Positions 7,988-17,286 are shown, counted from the stretch's first letter. The stretch: 64,000 nt of DNA from Lentisphaeria bacterium (GCA_017450705.1 JAFSTC010000001.1:34653-98652), one strand, 5' to 3'. The notes: generated from the sequence alone by a model not told the origin. Numbers and translations are program-made.

Positions 7988-8760
7988 TTTTCGCTCCCGG
8001 CGGGAAACTGTTTTTTGGGAAAAAGGGTAAGTTCGATATCTTCTGCGGCGGCTTCGAGGGCGGCGTCGCCGTAGGCGGCGGAGGCTTCCTTCCCCGAGCG
8101 GGCGTACCAGAGGGAGCCGTCGATGCGGTCGAGTTCCACGAGGCCGGGGCAGATGCACATGGTCTCGGAGGTCTCGAGCTTGCCCGCGTGGTCGCCGGGG
8201 AAGCGTCTTGCGTGTTCGCCGGAGAGGTCGTTTTCGCGGCAGGTGTGGATCTTGATCCAGTTGAAGGGGTTGTTGGCTCCGGCGTAGTAATTGCTGAACT
8301 TTTCGGTGCCCCACCAGCCTTCGCCGCTCTCCTGTTCCAGCCACTGGAAGACCGTGTGGCGGGCGGCCATGCGGAAGGCGAGGTCGGTGGGCATGCCCTG
8401 GATGAACTCCTCGGTCTGGTGGGCGATGAAGCCGTGGATGTTGCGGAACCCGACCCGGAGGAGACCGCGGAAGATCTCCTCGGCGACGGGGATGAGTTTT
8501 TCGGCATCCACGTGGACGGTGCCGTTGCGTTCGGGTTTGGCCACGGCGAGGGAGGCCGCGCCGTAGTAGAAGGGCGGCAGGACGACGACTTCGGGATGGC
8601 GTTTCTCCACCCGTTCTATCGCGTTGATGCACGTGAAGCAGTCCACGCCCAGGGGCAGGTGTTCCGCGTGGTACTCGATGACGCCCAGCGGCAGGATGAC
8701 GGGGACGCGGTCGTCGATGGCTTTTCTGACCTGATACGGCAGCATGTTGAGATATTGCAT
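7984..8760 (-). CDS. creatininase-family amidohydrolase
   Basis: The 258-residue product carries the creatininase-family metal site at its start: Glu29, His31 and Asp40 inside Leu-Pro-Leu-Gly-Val-Ile-Glu-Tyr-His with a following His-Leu-Pro-Leu-Gly. Near the end is His-Ala-Gly-Lys-Leu-Glu-Thr-Ser, the conserved HAGxxETS stretch. Members hydrolyse cyclic amides or lactams (creatinine, formamidopyrimidines) or cleave peptides such as MftE substrates. Its partner is a glycosidase-like gene that overlaps it by four bases, so a sugar-linked amide or lactone may be the substrate; this is inference. A promoter lies 45 bases upstream. Confidence 0.8.
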   Translation of the reverse strand: MQYLNMLPYQVRKAIDDRVPVILPLGVIEYHAEHLPLGVDCFTCINAIERVEKRHPEVVVLPPFYYGAASLAVAKPERNGTVHVDAEKLIPVAEEIFRGLLRVGFRNIHGFIAHQTEEFIQGMPTDLAFRMAARHTVFQWLEQESGEGWWGTEKFSNYYAGANNPFNWIKIHTCRENDLSGEHARRFPGDHAGKLETSETMCICPGLVELDRIDGSLWYARSGKEASAAYGDAALEAAAEDIELTLFPKKQFPAGSEK

Positions 8761-8804
8761 GGGAGATCTTCCTTTTTTGGAGATTCCGTTTCTGTCTTCC
8801 GTTA

Positions 8805-8832
8805 ACTATAGCGCGACATCCGGCAAATTCAA
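8805..8832 (-). promoter_or_regulatory. promoter of the creatininase/glycosidase-like operon
   Basis: Reading the minus strand: TTGAAT (8832-8827), 16 bases, TATAGT (8810-8805). Confidence 0.5.
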
Positions 8833-8917
8833 GTCCGGTTTCAGCGGAAAATCTCTGAGATGACGCCGAGGATGTCGACAAGGCGTCATCTCCGTATCCC
8901 TCCCTTCCCGTCGGACG

Positions 8918-8946
8918 TTGAAAAATGCTCCGCGGGTGTGTATATT
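8918..8946 (+). promoter_or_regulatory. promoter of the alpha/beta hydrolase gene
   Basis: TTGAAA (8918-8923), 17 bases, TATATT (8941-8946). This supports the start at 8995 over an in-frame ATG at 8860 that lies upstream of the promoter. Confidence 0.6.
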
Positions 8947-8994
8947 TTGGAAAAGCTATTGGCAGCAGCCCGAAAACGGAAAGGGGACGGCCTG

Positions 8995-9921
8995 ATGAAC
9001 CGGCTGGGATATTTGTTTTTTTCGTTGAGTTTCGCCGCGATGACGGCCGCCGTGCTGACGGGGGGAGAGTGTGTTCCCCGGGTGCCGCTGGATGTGAAGG
9101 CGCTCTTCTGCGACGGGGGCGCGGGGGGAGCGAAGACGGCCTCCGACTACGATGCGCTGGTCTTCGAGAGCGGCGGATCGGAGATCTACGGGCAGATCCT
9201 GCTCCCCGAGCGTTCCTTCGGAGGGGAGGTGCCCTGCGTGCTGATCTTCCACGGCTTCGCGGGATTCGGGCGGTTCGACGATATCGGGCAGGCCCTCTGC
9301 CGGGCCGGGTGCGTGGTGGTGATCCCCCATCACCGGGGCGCGTGGGGCAGCCGGGGCAAGTACAGCGTTTCCCATTGCGTGGAGGATGCCGCGAACCTCG
9401 TCCGCTACGTAAGGAGCCCGGCGTTCCGGAAAAAATACCGCGTCGATCCCGAGGCGGTCTTCCTGATCGGGCACAGCATGGGGGGCAATACCGTGCTCAA
9501 CGCGGCGGCGGAGGTCCCCGGCGTGCGGGGGATCGTCATGCTGGCCCCCTGCGACATCGGGACGATGTTCCGGAAGATGCCGAAGGAGGAGATGAAAAAA
9601 TTCATGATCGACAACGGACTGGAAGTCCTGCGCACCGACGGGTTCGAGGCGGTCTGCGACGACCTCGCCCGGCACGCGGCGGCCTACGCCTTTCCGAAGG
9701 CGGCGGCCCGGCTGAAAGACGTGGATCTACTGCTCATCGTCGGGGAGTGGGATACGTGCATCCCCAACGATCTGCTGAAAGACTTTTACGCCGCGGCCTG
9801 CGCCGGAGGGGGGAAGAGGATCCGCGCGTTCAGGAGTTACAGGGCCCGGCACGGGCTGATGGGGGTCCGCACCCGGATCGCGCGGGACATCGCCGACTTC
9901 ATCCTCGACTCCCTGAAGTGA
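8995..9921 (+). CDS. exported alpha/beta hydrolase
   Basis: The 308-residue product opens with a hydrophobic signal-like segment (residues 1-24). The alpha/beta hydrolase core follows: an oxyanion-region Phe-His-Gly-Phe-Ala, nucleophile Ser in Gly-His-Ser-Met-Gly-Gly, an acid Asp in Gly-Glu-Trp-Asp-Thr-Cys-Ile-Pro, and a His in Ala-Arg-His-Gly-Leu-Met near the end. It is probably a dienelactone-hydrolase or acyl-peptidase-like esterase acting in the periplasm, but the substrate is unknown. The upstream promoter fixes the start at 8995, after AAAGGGGAC. It appears to be monocistronic. Confidence 0.8.
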   Translation: MNRLGYLFFSLSFAAMTAAVLTGGECVPRVPLDVKALFCDGGAGGAKTASDYDALVFESGGSEIYGQILLPERSFGGEVPCVLIFHGFAGFGRFDDIGQALCRAGCVVVIPHHRGAWGSRGKYSVSHCVEDAANLVRYVRSPAFRKKYRVDPEAVFLIGHSMGGNTVLNAAAEVPGVRGIVMLAPCDIGTMFRKMPKEEMKKFMIDNGLEVLRTDGFEAVCDDLARHAAAYAFPKAAARLKDVDLLLIVGEWDTCIPNDLLKDFYAAACAGGGKRIRAFRSYRARHGLMGVRTRIARDIADFILDSLK

Positions 9922-9997
9922 AAAAATCGTTCCCCCGCCGCCGGGAAACGGGCCTCGGCGCACGATGAGATTTTCCGAAAAAAAGGTGCGGCGCGTC

Positions 9998-10026
9998 TTG
10001 CATTCTCCGCGGAATTGCAGTACATT
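9998..10026 (+). promoter_or_regulatory. promoter of the first hybrid histidine kinase
   Basis: TTGCAT (9998-10003), 17 bases, TACATT (10021-10026). Confidence 0.55.
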
Positions 10027-10112
10027 TTACGCAGCACAGCGGATATGTCCGGACTGAGCCGCCTTGCCGTGGGAGCCCCGGGCGTCCCTGTGAAGCATCG
10101 GGAAAAAGTTTT

Positions 10113-11990
10113 ATGCAGGATTACATCTATTCCTCGGTCGCCTTTCTGGCCATGGCGATCCATCTCATCGTCAACTTCGGACTGGGGCGGGGGACGATCA
10201 CCGTCCACGGCACCCGCGAGTACCGGGTTTTTCTGCAGGCCGTCTTTTTCTATTACATCTCCGACGCGCTCTGGGGCGTGCTGGCGGGCCTCGAGTGGAC
10301 CCGGCTCCTGTACGCCGACACGATGTTCTACTACATCGCCATCGCCGTCTCCGTTCTTGCCTGGTGCCGTTTCGTCATCGCCTATCTGGACATCCACGGC
10401 CGGCCGGAGCGGTTTCTTTCCTGGGGCGGCTACGGGCTTCTGGCCCTGTACGTCGTGCTGCTGACGGCCAATGTTTTCAACGATTGTCTCTTCCATTTCG
10501 ACGAGCAAGGCAGTTACAGCGCGGGGCCCCTGCGGCTCTTCCTCTTCTATCCTCTGGCGGCCCTGAATATCCTGATGGCGGTCTCCGTGCTTGTGAAGGC
10601 TCTGGCCCGCCGGGCGTCCGGGAACCGGCGGAACATGGTGGTGTTCCTGTTCTGTCTTACCATGGCGGTGGCCATCGTCTTCCAGATCCTCTGGCCGCTC
10701 TGGCCGTACTACGCGCTGGGTCTGCTCATCGGCAACTGCTTTTTCCATATCTTCGTCATCGAGGACGAACGGGCCGAACTGCGGCAGGCCGTCTTCGAGC
10801 GCGAGCAGACCGTCAAGCACATGGCCGAACTGGAGAAGGCGCTGGAGCGGGCCCGCACGGCCGAGAAGGCCCGGAGTTTGTTTTTCAGCATCGTGAGCCA
10901 TGACATCCGCACGCCGCTCAACGCGATCCTCGGATATTCGGAGCTCCTCCAGAGCGGGATCGCCGATCCCGCCGAACGGGAAGAGGCGCTCCGGGCCATC
11001 CGGGCCAGCGGCACGACGCTTCTGGAGCTGGTGAACGACGTCCTCGATCTGGCGAAGATGGATTCGGGCAAGATGACGCTCCAGCCCGGCCCCGTGCGGT
11101 TGTCCGAGCTGACGGACGAGGTGTTTTCCTCCTTCCGTCTGGCCGCCTCGGAGAAGGGGATCGAACTTGTCGACAAAACGGCGGAGATACCGGCGGTTCT
11201 GCTGGACGAGCACCGTTTCCGCCAGATCATCTTCAATCTGATCGGGAACGCGGTCAAGTTCACCGAAAAGGGCTCCGTGACGGTCACGGCCTCCTACGCA
11301 GGGATGACTCTCGACCTTGACGTGGCTGACACGGGATGCGGCATCCCTGCCGACATGCTCACCCGCGTCCTCGACCCCTTCGTTCAGGTCCAGGATCCGG
11401 GCCACTCGGCCGACCGGGCCATGGGGACGGGCCTCGGGCTCTCCATCTGCCGGCGTCTGGTCGAGGCGATGGGCGGGGAACTCACCGTCGAGAGCGAACT
11501 GGGGAAGGGATCCGTTTTCCGGATCCGCATCCCGGGCGTCGCCGCCGCCGGGGAACAGGCGGGCGTCCCGTTCGAAGCGGTCCCTGCGGCCGCCCCGGAA
11601 AAACTGCCGCGGCACGTGCTCATCGTCGACGATTCCCCGGTCAACCGCGCCGTCCTGACGGCCTTTCTGAAAAAAGCGGGCGTCGTTGCCATCGACCACG
11701 CCTGCGACGGCGCGGAGGCTCTGAAGGTCCTCGATTCGGCGGAAAAGGCGGGAAACCCCTGCGATTTCGTCTTCTCGGATCTCTGGATGCCGAACATGAA
11801 CGGCATCGAGTTCATCGAAAAGCTCCGCGCCGATCCCCGCTTCGAGCGTCTCCCGGTCTTCGCCCTGACGGCCGACACGGAGTATCAGCGCGACGAACGG
11901 GGGCGTCTCTTCACGGGCGTCCTCCTCAAGCCCCTGACCTACGACAAGCTCCTGGAGGCCTTTGCCGGGGGCGTTCCGAAAGCGGTTTGA
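10113..11990 (+). CDS. membrane hybrid histidine kinase with receiver domain (copy 1)
   Basis: The 625-residue product has about seven hydrophobic segments in residues 5-215, a coiled coil to about 250, a HisKA domain with phospho-acceptor His263 in Ser-His-Asp-Ile-Arg-Thr-Pro-Leu-Asn, a HATPase domain (N box Asn-Leu-Ile-Gly-Asn-Ala, Asp-Thr-Gly-Cys-Gly-Ile-Pro, Gly-Thr-Gly-Leu-Gly-Leu-Ser), and a C-terminal receiver with Asp556 in Ser-Asp-Leu-Trp-Met-Pro. It is a membrane sensor that autophosphorylates and passes phosphate to its own receiver. No output or Hpt domain is present, so a separate phosphotransfer protein is expected. It is a close paralogue of the next gene. The membrane domain is of the 7TM sensor type; no ligand is recognisable. 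Confidence 0.85.
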   Translation: MQDYIYSSVAFLAMAIHLIVNFGLGRGTITVHGTREYRVFLQAVFFYYISDALWGVLAGLEWTRLLYADTMFYYIAIAVSVLAWCRFVIAYLDIHGRPERFLSWGGYGLLALYVVLLTANVFNDCLFHFDEQGSYSAGPLRLFLFYPLAALNILMAVSVLVKALARRASGNRRNMVVFLFCLTMAVAIVFQILWPLWPYYALGLLIGNCFFHIFVIEDERAELRQAVFEREQTVKHMAELEKALERARTAEKARSLFFSIVSHDIRTPLNAILGYSELLQSGIADPAEREEALRAIRASGTTLLELVNDVLDLAKMDSGKMTLQPGPVRLSELTDEVFSSFRLAASEKGIELVDKTAEIPAVLLDEHRFRQIIFNLIGNAVKFTEKGSVTVTASYAGMTLDLDVADTGCGIPADMLTRVLDPFVQVQDPGHSADRAMGTGLGLSICRRLVEAMGGELTVESELGKGSVFRIRIPGVAAAGEQAGVPFEAVPAAAPEKLPRHVLIVDDSPVNRAVLTAFLKKAGVVAIDHACDGAEALKVLDSAEKAGNPCDFVFSDLWMPNMNGIEFIEKLRADPRFERLPVFALTADTEYQRDERGRLFTGVLLKPLTYDKLLEAFAGGVPKAV

Positions 11991-12008
11991 TCCCCCCGTC
12001 CGTCCCCG

Positions 12009-12030
12009 TCCCCCGCTTCTCGGGGGATTT
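12009..12030 (+). terminator. short hairpin after histidine kinase copy 1
   Basis: TCCCCC (12009-12014) pairs with GGGGGA (12022-12027), followed by only three T. It abuts the promoter of the second kinase. Confidence 0.35.
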
Positions 12031-12031
12031 C

Positions 12032-12060
12032 TTGAAAAAGTCCTCTCCTTGTGCTACATT
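12032..12060 (+). promoter_or_regulatory. promoter of the second hybrid histidine kinase
   Basis: TTGAAA (12032-12037), 17 bases, TACATT (12055-12060). Each paralogue thus has its own promoter. Confidence 0.6.
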
Positions 12061-12104
12061 AATGAGATCGCAAAGGAATTTCGGGACGAAAATCGGGAGA
12101 CGGC

Positions 12105-13961
12105 ATGCAGGGTTACACATACTCCGTATTCTCCGTTGTCGCGATAGCGATCCATCTGATCATCAACTTCAATCTGCTCACGGGGCGGCGGATGGTCAGC
12201 GCGCGCGGCTCGGGGTACCGCGGCTTCCTTGTGGGGACTTTGGCCTATTACATCACCGACGCCCTCTGGGGGATTTTTGCCGGACTCGGCTGGACGCGTC
12301 TCCTCTATGTCGAAACGATCTTCTTCTTCCTCTCCCTCGTGGCTTTCGCTTTCATGTGGTGCCGCTTCGTCATCGACTATCTCTGTTTCGGACGGCGGTC
12401 GACGCTGATCCTCTCCACGGTCGGGTACGCGCTCTGGGTCTTCAACCTTGCGGCGCTGGCGGTCAATCCCTGGAACGATTGCTTCTTCCACATCGACGCC
12501 GCGGGGATTTACCACACGGGCTGGATCCGCGATCCGGCCTTTTATCTTCTGGTCGGCTTCAATCTTCTCATCGCCTCTTTCGTGCTCGCAAAGGCCTTCG
12601 GCAGCCGGGAGTCCCTCCGCAGGCGCAGCATGATGGTGTTCATGTTCTGCATCACCATGGCGGCGGCGATCATGCTGCAGGTGATCTGGCCCCTCACGCC
12701 CTTCACCTCGCTGGGGTGTCTCGTCGGCAACTGTTTTCTCCACGTCTTCATCATCGAGGACGAACAGACCGCAAGACACATCGCCGAACTGGGGGCGGCA
12801 CTGGACCGCGCCCGCACGGCCGAGAAGGCCCGGAGTTTGTTTTTCAGCATCGTGAGCCACGACATCCGCACGCCGCTCAACGCGATCCTCGGGTATTCCG
12901 AACTTCTCCAGGACGGAATCGAAAATTCCGGGGAGCGGGAGGAGGCGCTCCGCTCCATCCGCGCCAGCGGCACGACGCTGCTGGAGCTGGTGAACGACGT
13001 CCTCGATCTGGCGAAAATGGATTCCGGCAAAATGATGCTCCATCCGGAGCCGGTGCGGCTGTCTCATCTCACGGACGAGGTGTTTGCCTCCTTCCGTCTG
13101 GCCGCCTCGGGGAAGGGGATCGAACTTGTCGACAAGACGGCCGGCACGCCGCCGATCCTGCTGGACGAACACCGGTTCCGCCAGATCCTCTTCAACCTGA
13201 TCGGCAACGCGGTCAAGTTCACCGAAAAGGGCTCCGTGACGGTCACGGCCTCTTACGCCGACACGACCCTCGATCTTGCCGTTGCCGACACGGGATGCGG
13301 CATTCCTCCCGACATGCTCACGCGGGTCCTCGAGCCCTTCGTCCAGGTCGGAGATCCGAGCCACGCCGCCGACCGGAGCGCCGGGGGAACGGGCCTCGGA
13401 CTCTCCATCTGCAAGCGCCTGGTCGAGGCGATGGGCGGGGAACTCACCGTCGAGAGCGAACTCGGGAAGGGGTCGATTTTCCGGATCCGCATCCCCGGCG
13501 TCGCGGTCCATGAGGGAGTGTCGGAGCCTGCCGCCCCGCCGAAACTCGCCGCCGCGCAGGCGGAACTGCCGAAGCGTGTTCTGGTCGTCGACGATTCTCC
13601 GGTCAACCGCAAGGTCCTGACGGCCTTTCTGAAGAAGGCGGGCGTCACTGCCATCGATCACGCCTGCGACGGCGCGGAGGCGCTGAAAGTCCTCGATTCG
13701 GCGGAAAAGGCCGGGGAACTCCCCGATCTCGTCCTTTCGGATCTCTGGATGCCCAATATGAACGGGCTGGAGTTCATCGAAAAACTCCGTGCCGACGGCC
13801 GTTTCGACCGGCTCCCCGTGTTCGCCGTGACGGCCGACACGGAGTTCCGGCGCGACATGCGGACCTGTTTCTTCACGGGCATCCTCCTCAAACCCGTGAC
13901 CTACGCCAAGCTCCTGGAGACCTTTGCCGCCGCGGCCCATGTGCCGGCGGAAATCCGGTGA
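12105..13961 (+). CDS. membrane hybrid histidine kinase with receiver domain (copy 2)
   Basis: The 618-residue product has the same layout as its upstream neighbour: seven-segment membrane domain (to about 210), HisKA with His252, HATPase with Asp-Thr-Gly-Cys-Gly-Ile-Pro and Gly-Thr-Gly-Leu-Gly-Leu-Ser, and a receiver with Asp546. The kinase core is nearly identical to copy 1 even at the DNA level around the HisKA helix, while the membrane sensor and the linker before the receiver differ more. The coiled coil before HisKA is about ten residues shorter. This fits duplication followed by sensor divergence. The start follows a weak ribosome site (CGGGAGACGGC). Confidence 0.85.
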   Translation: MQGYTYSVFSVVAIAIHLIINFNLLTGRRMVSARGSGYRGFLVGTLAYYITDALWGIFAGLGWTRLLYVETIFFFLSLVAFAFMWCRFVIDYLCFGRRSTLILSTVGYALWVFNLAALAVNPWNDCFFHIDAAGIYHTGWIRDPAFYLLVGFNLLIASFVLAKAFGSRESLRRRSMMVFMFCITMAAAIMLQVIWPLTPFTSLGCLVGNCFLHVFIIEDEQTARHIAELGAALDRARTAEKARSLFFSIVSHDIRTPLNAILGYSELLQDGIENSGEREEALRSIRASGTTLLELVNDVLDLAKMDSGKMMLHPEPVRLSHLTDEVFASFRLAASGKGIELVDKTAGTPPILLDEHRFRQILFNLIGNAVKFTEKGSVTVTASYADTTLDLAVADTGCGIPPDMLTRVLEPFVQVGDPSHAADRSAGGTGLGLSICKRLVEAMGGELTVESELGKGSIFRIRIPGVAVHEGVSEPAAPPKLAAAQAELPKRVLVVDDSPVNRKVLTAFLKKAGVTAIDHACDGAEALKVLDSAEKAGELPDLVLSDLWMPNMNGLEFIEKLRADGRFDRLPVFAVTADTEFRRDMRTCFFTGILLKPVTYAKLLETFAAAAHVPAEIR

Positions 13962-14040
13962 ACGGGAAAACAAATTCCCCCGTCTGGCGAAAAGACTTTG
14001 CCTGCACCGGCTTCCGGACCGGAAAACATCGCCGGAGCAT

Positions 14041-14069
14041 TTGCTTTCGGACAGAAAGTATGGTACATT
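14041..14069 (+). promoter_or_regulatory. promoter of the AIDA-repeat gene
   Basis: TTGCTT (14041-14046), 17 bases, TACATT (14064-14069), 50 bases before the ATG. Confidence 0.55.
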
Positions 14070-14119
14070 AGGAACCGACGGGTTATGCATCATGTCCCGT
14101 CGAAGGAAGGAGCAGGAAA

Positions 14120-16687
14120 ATGGGTGAGTACTGGATAGGACCGGGCGTGACTTCATCCGGCCTGGTTTTGAACGAGGGCGATTTTCTTCTGGTCAATTTC
14201 GGCGGGACCGCCGTTTTGACCACGATCCGCGAGGATGGCGGGATGGAGGTCGACGGATCGGCCCTTTCGACCACGATCTCCAGCGGCGGCGAGATGGAGG
14301 TGGATGCCGGCGGCTCCGCGGCATACGTCTTCATCAAAAACGGCGGCACGCTCATCGTCAACCATGACGCCCGCGCCGTGAACGTCGAATGGACCCCCGG
14401 CGTCGGAGCCGTCGAGCTCGAGGACGGTTCGTATATTTCCTTCACGAATTCCTATTCCGGCGTTTACTTCGCTTCCGGCGGAAATCTGCTCTCCAACACT
14501 TCCGTCATGACCGGCAAGACGGTCGGGGGAAATTGCTCCGCCATCGTGATGTCCGGCGGAACGGCCTCCTCTTTCGGCATTTCGAACGGCGGCTGCGTCG
14601 AACTCTGGTCCGGCGGCAGCGCCGATGCCGCCCGGGTCTCCCGTTACGGGATGCTGATCGTGCGCAGCGGCTGCACCGCGACCAACGTCGCCTGGACCCC
14701 CACCGTCGGAGAAGTTTACTGGGAGAACGGCGCTGTCGTCATGTTCGCCAACTCCTACTCCGGCGTGTACTATGGCAACGGAGCGTCCCTGCTCTCCCAC
14801 GCTGCCGTCCTGACCGGCAAGGTCGTCAGCGGCGACGACAACGAGATCCAGGTGTGGAGCGGCGGCACCGCGGTCATGGCGACCGTGCGGGGCGACGCCG
14901 AAATGTGGGTGGAGTTCGGCGGCACGGCGACGAAGACCGCGGTGGAGGAGGGGGAAATGGACATTCGCGCCGGCGGCCTGGCCCTCTCCACGACGGTCTC
15001 TGGGCGCGACGCCGAGGTCTACGTTTCCAGCGGCGGCGTCGCCTCCCGAACCGAGATCGTCTCAGGCGGCCTCATGAAAGTCGTTCCCGGCGGCAGCGCG
15101 GTCGATACCGTCGTCAATCAGAGCGGCACCCTGAAGGTGAGGCTCGGCGGCACGGCGGTTTCCACCACCGTCAGCTCCGGCGGTGTTCTTCTGCTCAACG
15201 GCACGGCCGTCGACGTCACCGTCGATTACCAGGGCGACATGGAGATCTCCAGCGGCGGCACGGCCGCGGGAACGATCGTCGGCTCCAAGGGATTGCTGGT
15301 TGTCTCCGGCGGCGGCACGGCTTCCGGCGTCACGGTCAACTCAAGAGGGGCCCTGAATGTCGACTGCGGCGGCACGGCTTCCTCTGTTGTCGCCGGTTCC
15401 AAGGCGTATCTGGCCATCGACGGGACGATTTGCGGGATCCGGCTTGAGAACGCGGTGGACGGCTTCATCGGTCCCAATGCGGAAGTCTCCTTCGACCTGA
15501 CGGCGCGGAAGACTTTCGACCCGGCCGTGGTCAACAATCTCGCGGCGCTGATGTCTTTGGGAACGCCGGACTTCACCATCACCGTTTCCGCGACACAGAC
15601 CGAAGGCGTCTACACCCTCGCCGAAAATGTGGTTTATTTCGGAGGAGAGACCTTCACCATCTCCGACACGCGGGGCGAAAGCGCCGATCTCGCCGTCGGG
15701 AGCACCGTCACTTTGTCGGACCGGGATTACACGCTGAACCTCGATTCCGATACGCTCACGCTGACCGTCTCCGGAGACCCCGTCGTCCCCATTTCCCCCG
15801 GCGACCTCAACGGCGACGGCAGGGCCGACGTCGTCATGTCCATCACCCAGCCGGGCCACGGCGCGGAGGGCGCCACCGGCGCGTGGCTGGTTCAGGAAAA
15901 CCAGACCGCCGTCTGGGGCGATTTGAGCCAGCGCAACGCGGGCTGGGAGATCTTCGGCATGGGCGTCACCACGGCGGGCAAGGCCACCAATGACGTCTAT
16001 GTGAAGAACGCCGACAACGTCATCGGTGCATGGGTCACGGACGATTCGGGACACGTTTCGGGCTGGGAGACCGTGGGCCAGTTCGACGACTCGACCCAGA
16101 TCCTCGGCCTCGGCGACTTCAATGCCGACGGCCAGACCGATCTGCTTCTGCGCAACGTCAACGGCGCCGTGGGTTGCTTCTTCACCGGCGGCGAGACCAC
16201 CGGCTGGAACTACTTCCAGAGCCTCGGCGATGAGTGGAAGATCGCCGCGGTGGGCGACCTCAACGGCGACGGCCGGGACGATGTGGTCCTGAAGCACGAC
16301 GCGGGCTTCGCCGGGAGCTGGCTCACCCAATCCGACGGCACCATGGCCTGGTCCGACCTCGATACCGTGGGCGAGGGATTTGCCATCGCAGGCGCGGGCG
16401 ACTTCAACGGCGACGGCATCGATGACGTCTTGCTTCAGAAAGGCACTTACTTCGGAGCATGGCTCGTCCGGGACGGCAGCGCCCAGGCCTGGTTCGGCCT
16501 CGGCGACTTGGGCTCCGTCGCCGTGGAACAGATCGCCGATTTCGACGGCGACGGCACCGACGACCTTCGCGTCCGCACTTCCGCAGGCGACCTGGGCGCC
16601 CAGCTCGTCAAGGGCGCCGACACCCTCGAATGGCGCTACTACGGCAGCGTCGGCAACGAATGGAGCACCAGTCTCGCCGCCATCTGA
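14120..16687 (+). CDS. AIDA-type repeat protein with C-terminal FG-GAP/VCBS-like repeats
   Basis: The 855-residue product is built of about twenty Gly-Gly-x-Ala / x-x-Val-x-x-Gly-Gly repeats (residues 10-440), the beta-solenoid repeat of AIDA-I-type adhesins. A linker follows (440-555), then five Asp-rich calcium-loop repeats with Asp at 562, 666, 713, 761 and 807 (pattern D-L/F-N/D-x-D-G-x-x-D), as in FG-GAP/VCBS propellers. I see no signal peptide at the N-terminus and no autotransporter barrel at the C-terminus. It is likely a surface or secreted adhesin or sugar-binding protein, with export route unknown. A strong AAGGAGCAGG precedes the ATG. Composition matches the chromosome, not the adjacent mobile element. 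Confidence 0.75.
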   Translation: MGEYWIGPGVTSSGLVLNEGDFLLVNFGGTAVLTTIREDGGMEVDGSALSTTISSGGEMEVDAGGSAAYVFIKNGGTLIVNHDARAVNVEWTPGVGAVELEDGSYISFTNSYSGVYFASGGNLLSNTSVMTGKTVGGNCSAIVMSGGTASSFGISNGGCVELWSGGSADAARVSRYGMLIVRSGCTATNVAWTPTVGEVYWENGAVVMFANSYSGVYYGNGASLLSHAAVLTGKVVSGDDNEIQVWSGGTAVMATVRGDAEMWVEFGGTATKTAVEEGEMDIRAGGLALSTTVSGRDAEVYVSSGGVASRTEIVSGGLMKVVPGGSAVDTVVNQSGTLKVRLGGTAVSTTVSSGGVLLLNGTAVDVTVDYQGDMEISSGGTAAGTIVGSKGLLVVSGGGTASGVTVNSRGALNVDCGGTASSVVAGSKAYLAIDGTICGIRLENAVDGFIGPNAEVSFDLTARKTFDPAVVNNLAALMSLGTPDFTITVSATQTEGVYTLAENVVYFGGETFTISDTRGESADLAVGSTVTLSDRDYTLNLDSDTLTLTVSGDPVVPISPGDLNGDGRADVVMSITQPGHGAEGATGAWLVQENQTAVWGDLSQRNAGWEIFGMGVTTAGKATNDVYVKNADNVIGAWVTDDSGHVSGWETVGQFDDSTQILGLGDFNADGQTDLLLRNVNGAVGCFFTGGETTGWNYFQSLGDEWKIAAVGDLNGDGRDDVVLKHDAGFAGSWLTQSDGTMAWSDLDTVGEGFAIAGAGDFNGDGIDDVLLQKGTYFGAWLVRDGSAQAWFGLGDLGSVAVEQIADFDGDGTDDLRVRTSAGDLGAQLVKGADTLEWRYYGSVGNEWSTSLAAI

Positions 16688-17258
16688 CGGTCGGGCCCGC
16701 GGGCTTCATGCGGGGGCGCTTGCGCCGGCCGAACGTCGGCTCCGGCATAACTGCGGAAGAGCCCTTCCGCCGTCGCGCCTGCGACGCTATGGCGGGACAA
16801 GGCGGGGAGCCGCAGGAGGGGAACGGTTTGTTTTCTGTCCGGCGCGTCCCCGTAAGGGCAACGCGCCGTTATCCGCCCGCTCTCTGCCACCCGCCCGGCG
16901 CCCCGTGGCACGGGGAGGCGGGCAGGCCGGTGACACGCGGGCCGCGGACTGGAAAGGCGTTTCGGCTTGCCGGAAGGGGAAAGACAACAGCGTCGTACCT
17001 CCGCTGTTTTCTTTCCCCCTTCACCCCCTATCTTCTCTGTTGCTCAGGCGTACCCCGTATGGTGACGATCAAGCCGCAGTCATTTTATTCACCGTGGGGC
17101 TGTCCGACGGCGGTCTCGTCGACGACTTCTTTGCCCGTGGGCCGCTGTAATGCCCCCGCTTGTCCGGCAAGTCCGACAAGTCAGACATACGCAGGGCCGT
17201 CGGACAGCAGGCTCCATCTCATCTCTCATCTCCCGTACCTTTTTGGGAGGAAGGTCTC
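16688..17258. other. 571-base noncoding stretch before tRNA-Leu
   Basis: No convincing gene is seen. It is GC-rich, with a short hairpin GGCGCGT/ACGCGCC near 16840-16866 and a long hairpin at 16976-17018. The open frames crossing it only continue out of the AIDA gene in other phases. Confidence 0.5.
16976..17018. terminator. long hairpin, probable terminator or structured RNA element
   Basis: Left arm 16976-16992 and right arm 17002-17018 pair over 17 bases with one mismatch around a nine-base loop. The 3' side ends in C-rich sequence without a T tract, so it may be a processing or boundary element and not a simple terminator. Confidence 0.4.
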
Positions 17259-17286
17259 TTGAAAAATTCCGCGATGGTGCTATTTT
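17259..17286 (+). promoter_or_regulatory. tRNA-Leu promoter
   Basis: TTGAAA (17259-17264), 16 bases, TATTTT (17281-17286), 15 bases before the tRNA. Confidence 0.5.

Noticed and set aside
5966..8074. Long plus-strand open frame opposite the glycosidase-like gene
   Set aside because: It is a GC shadow of a coherent minus-strand protein coupled to the creatininase.
16459..17262. Second gene overlapping the end of the AIDA gene and running to 17262
   Set aside because: The translation is an Arg-rich shadow with no ribosome site, and it crosses the hairpin and a GC-rich noncoding stretch.
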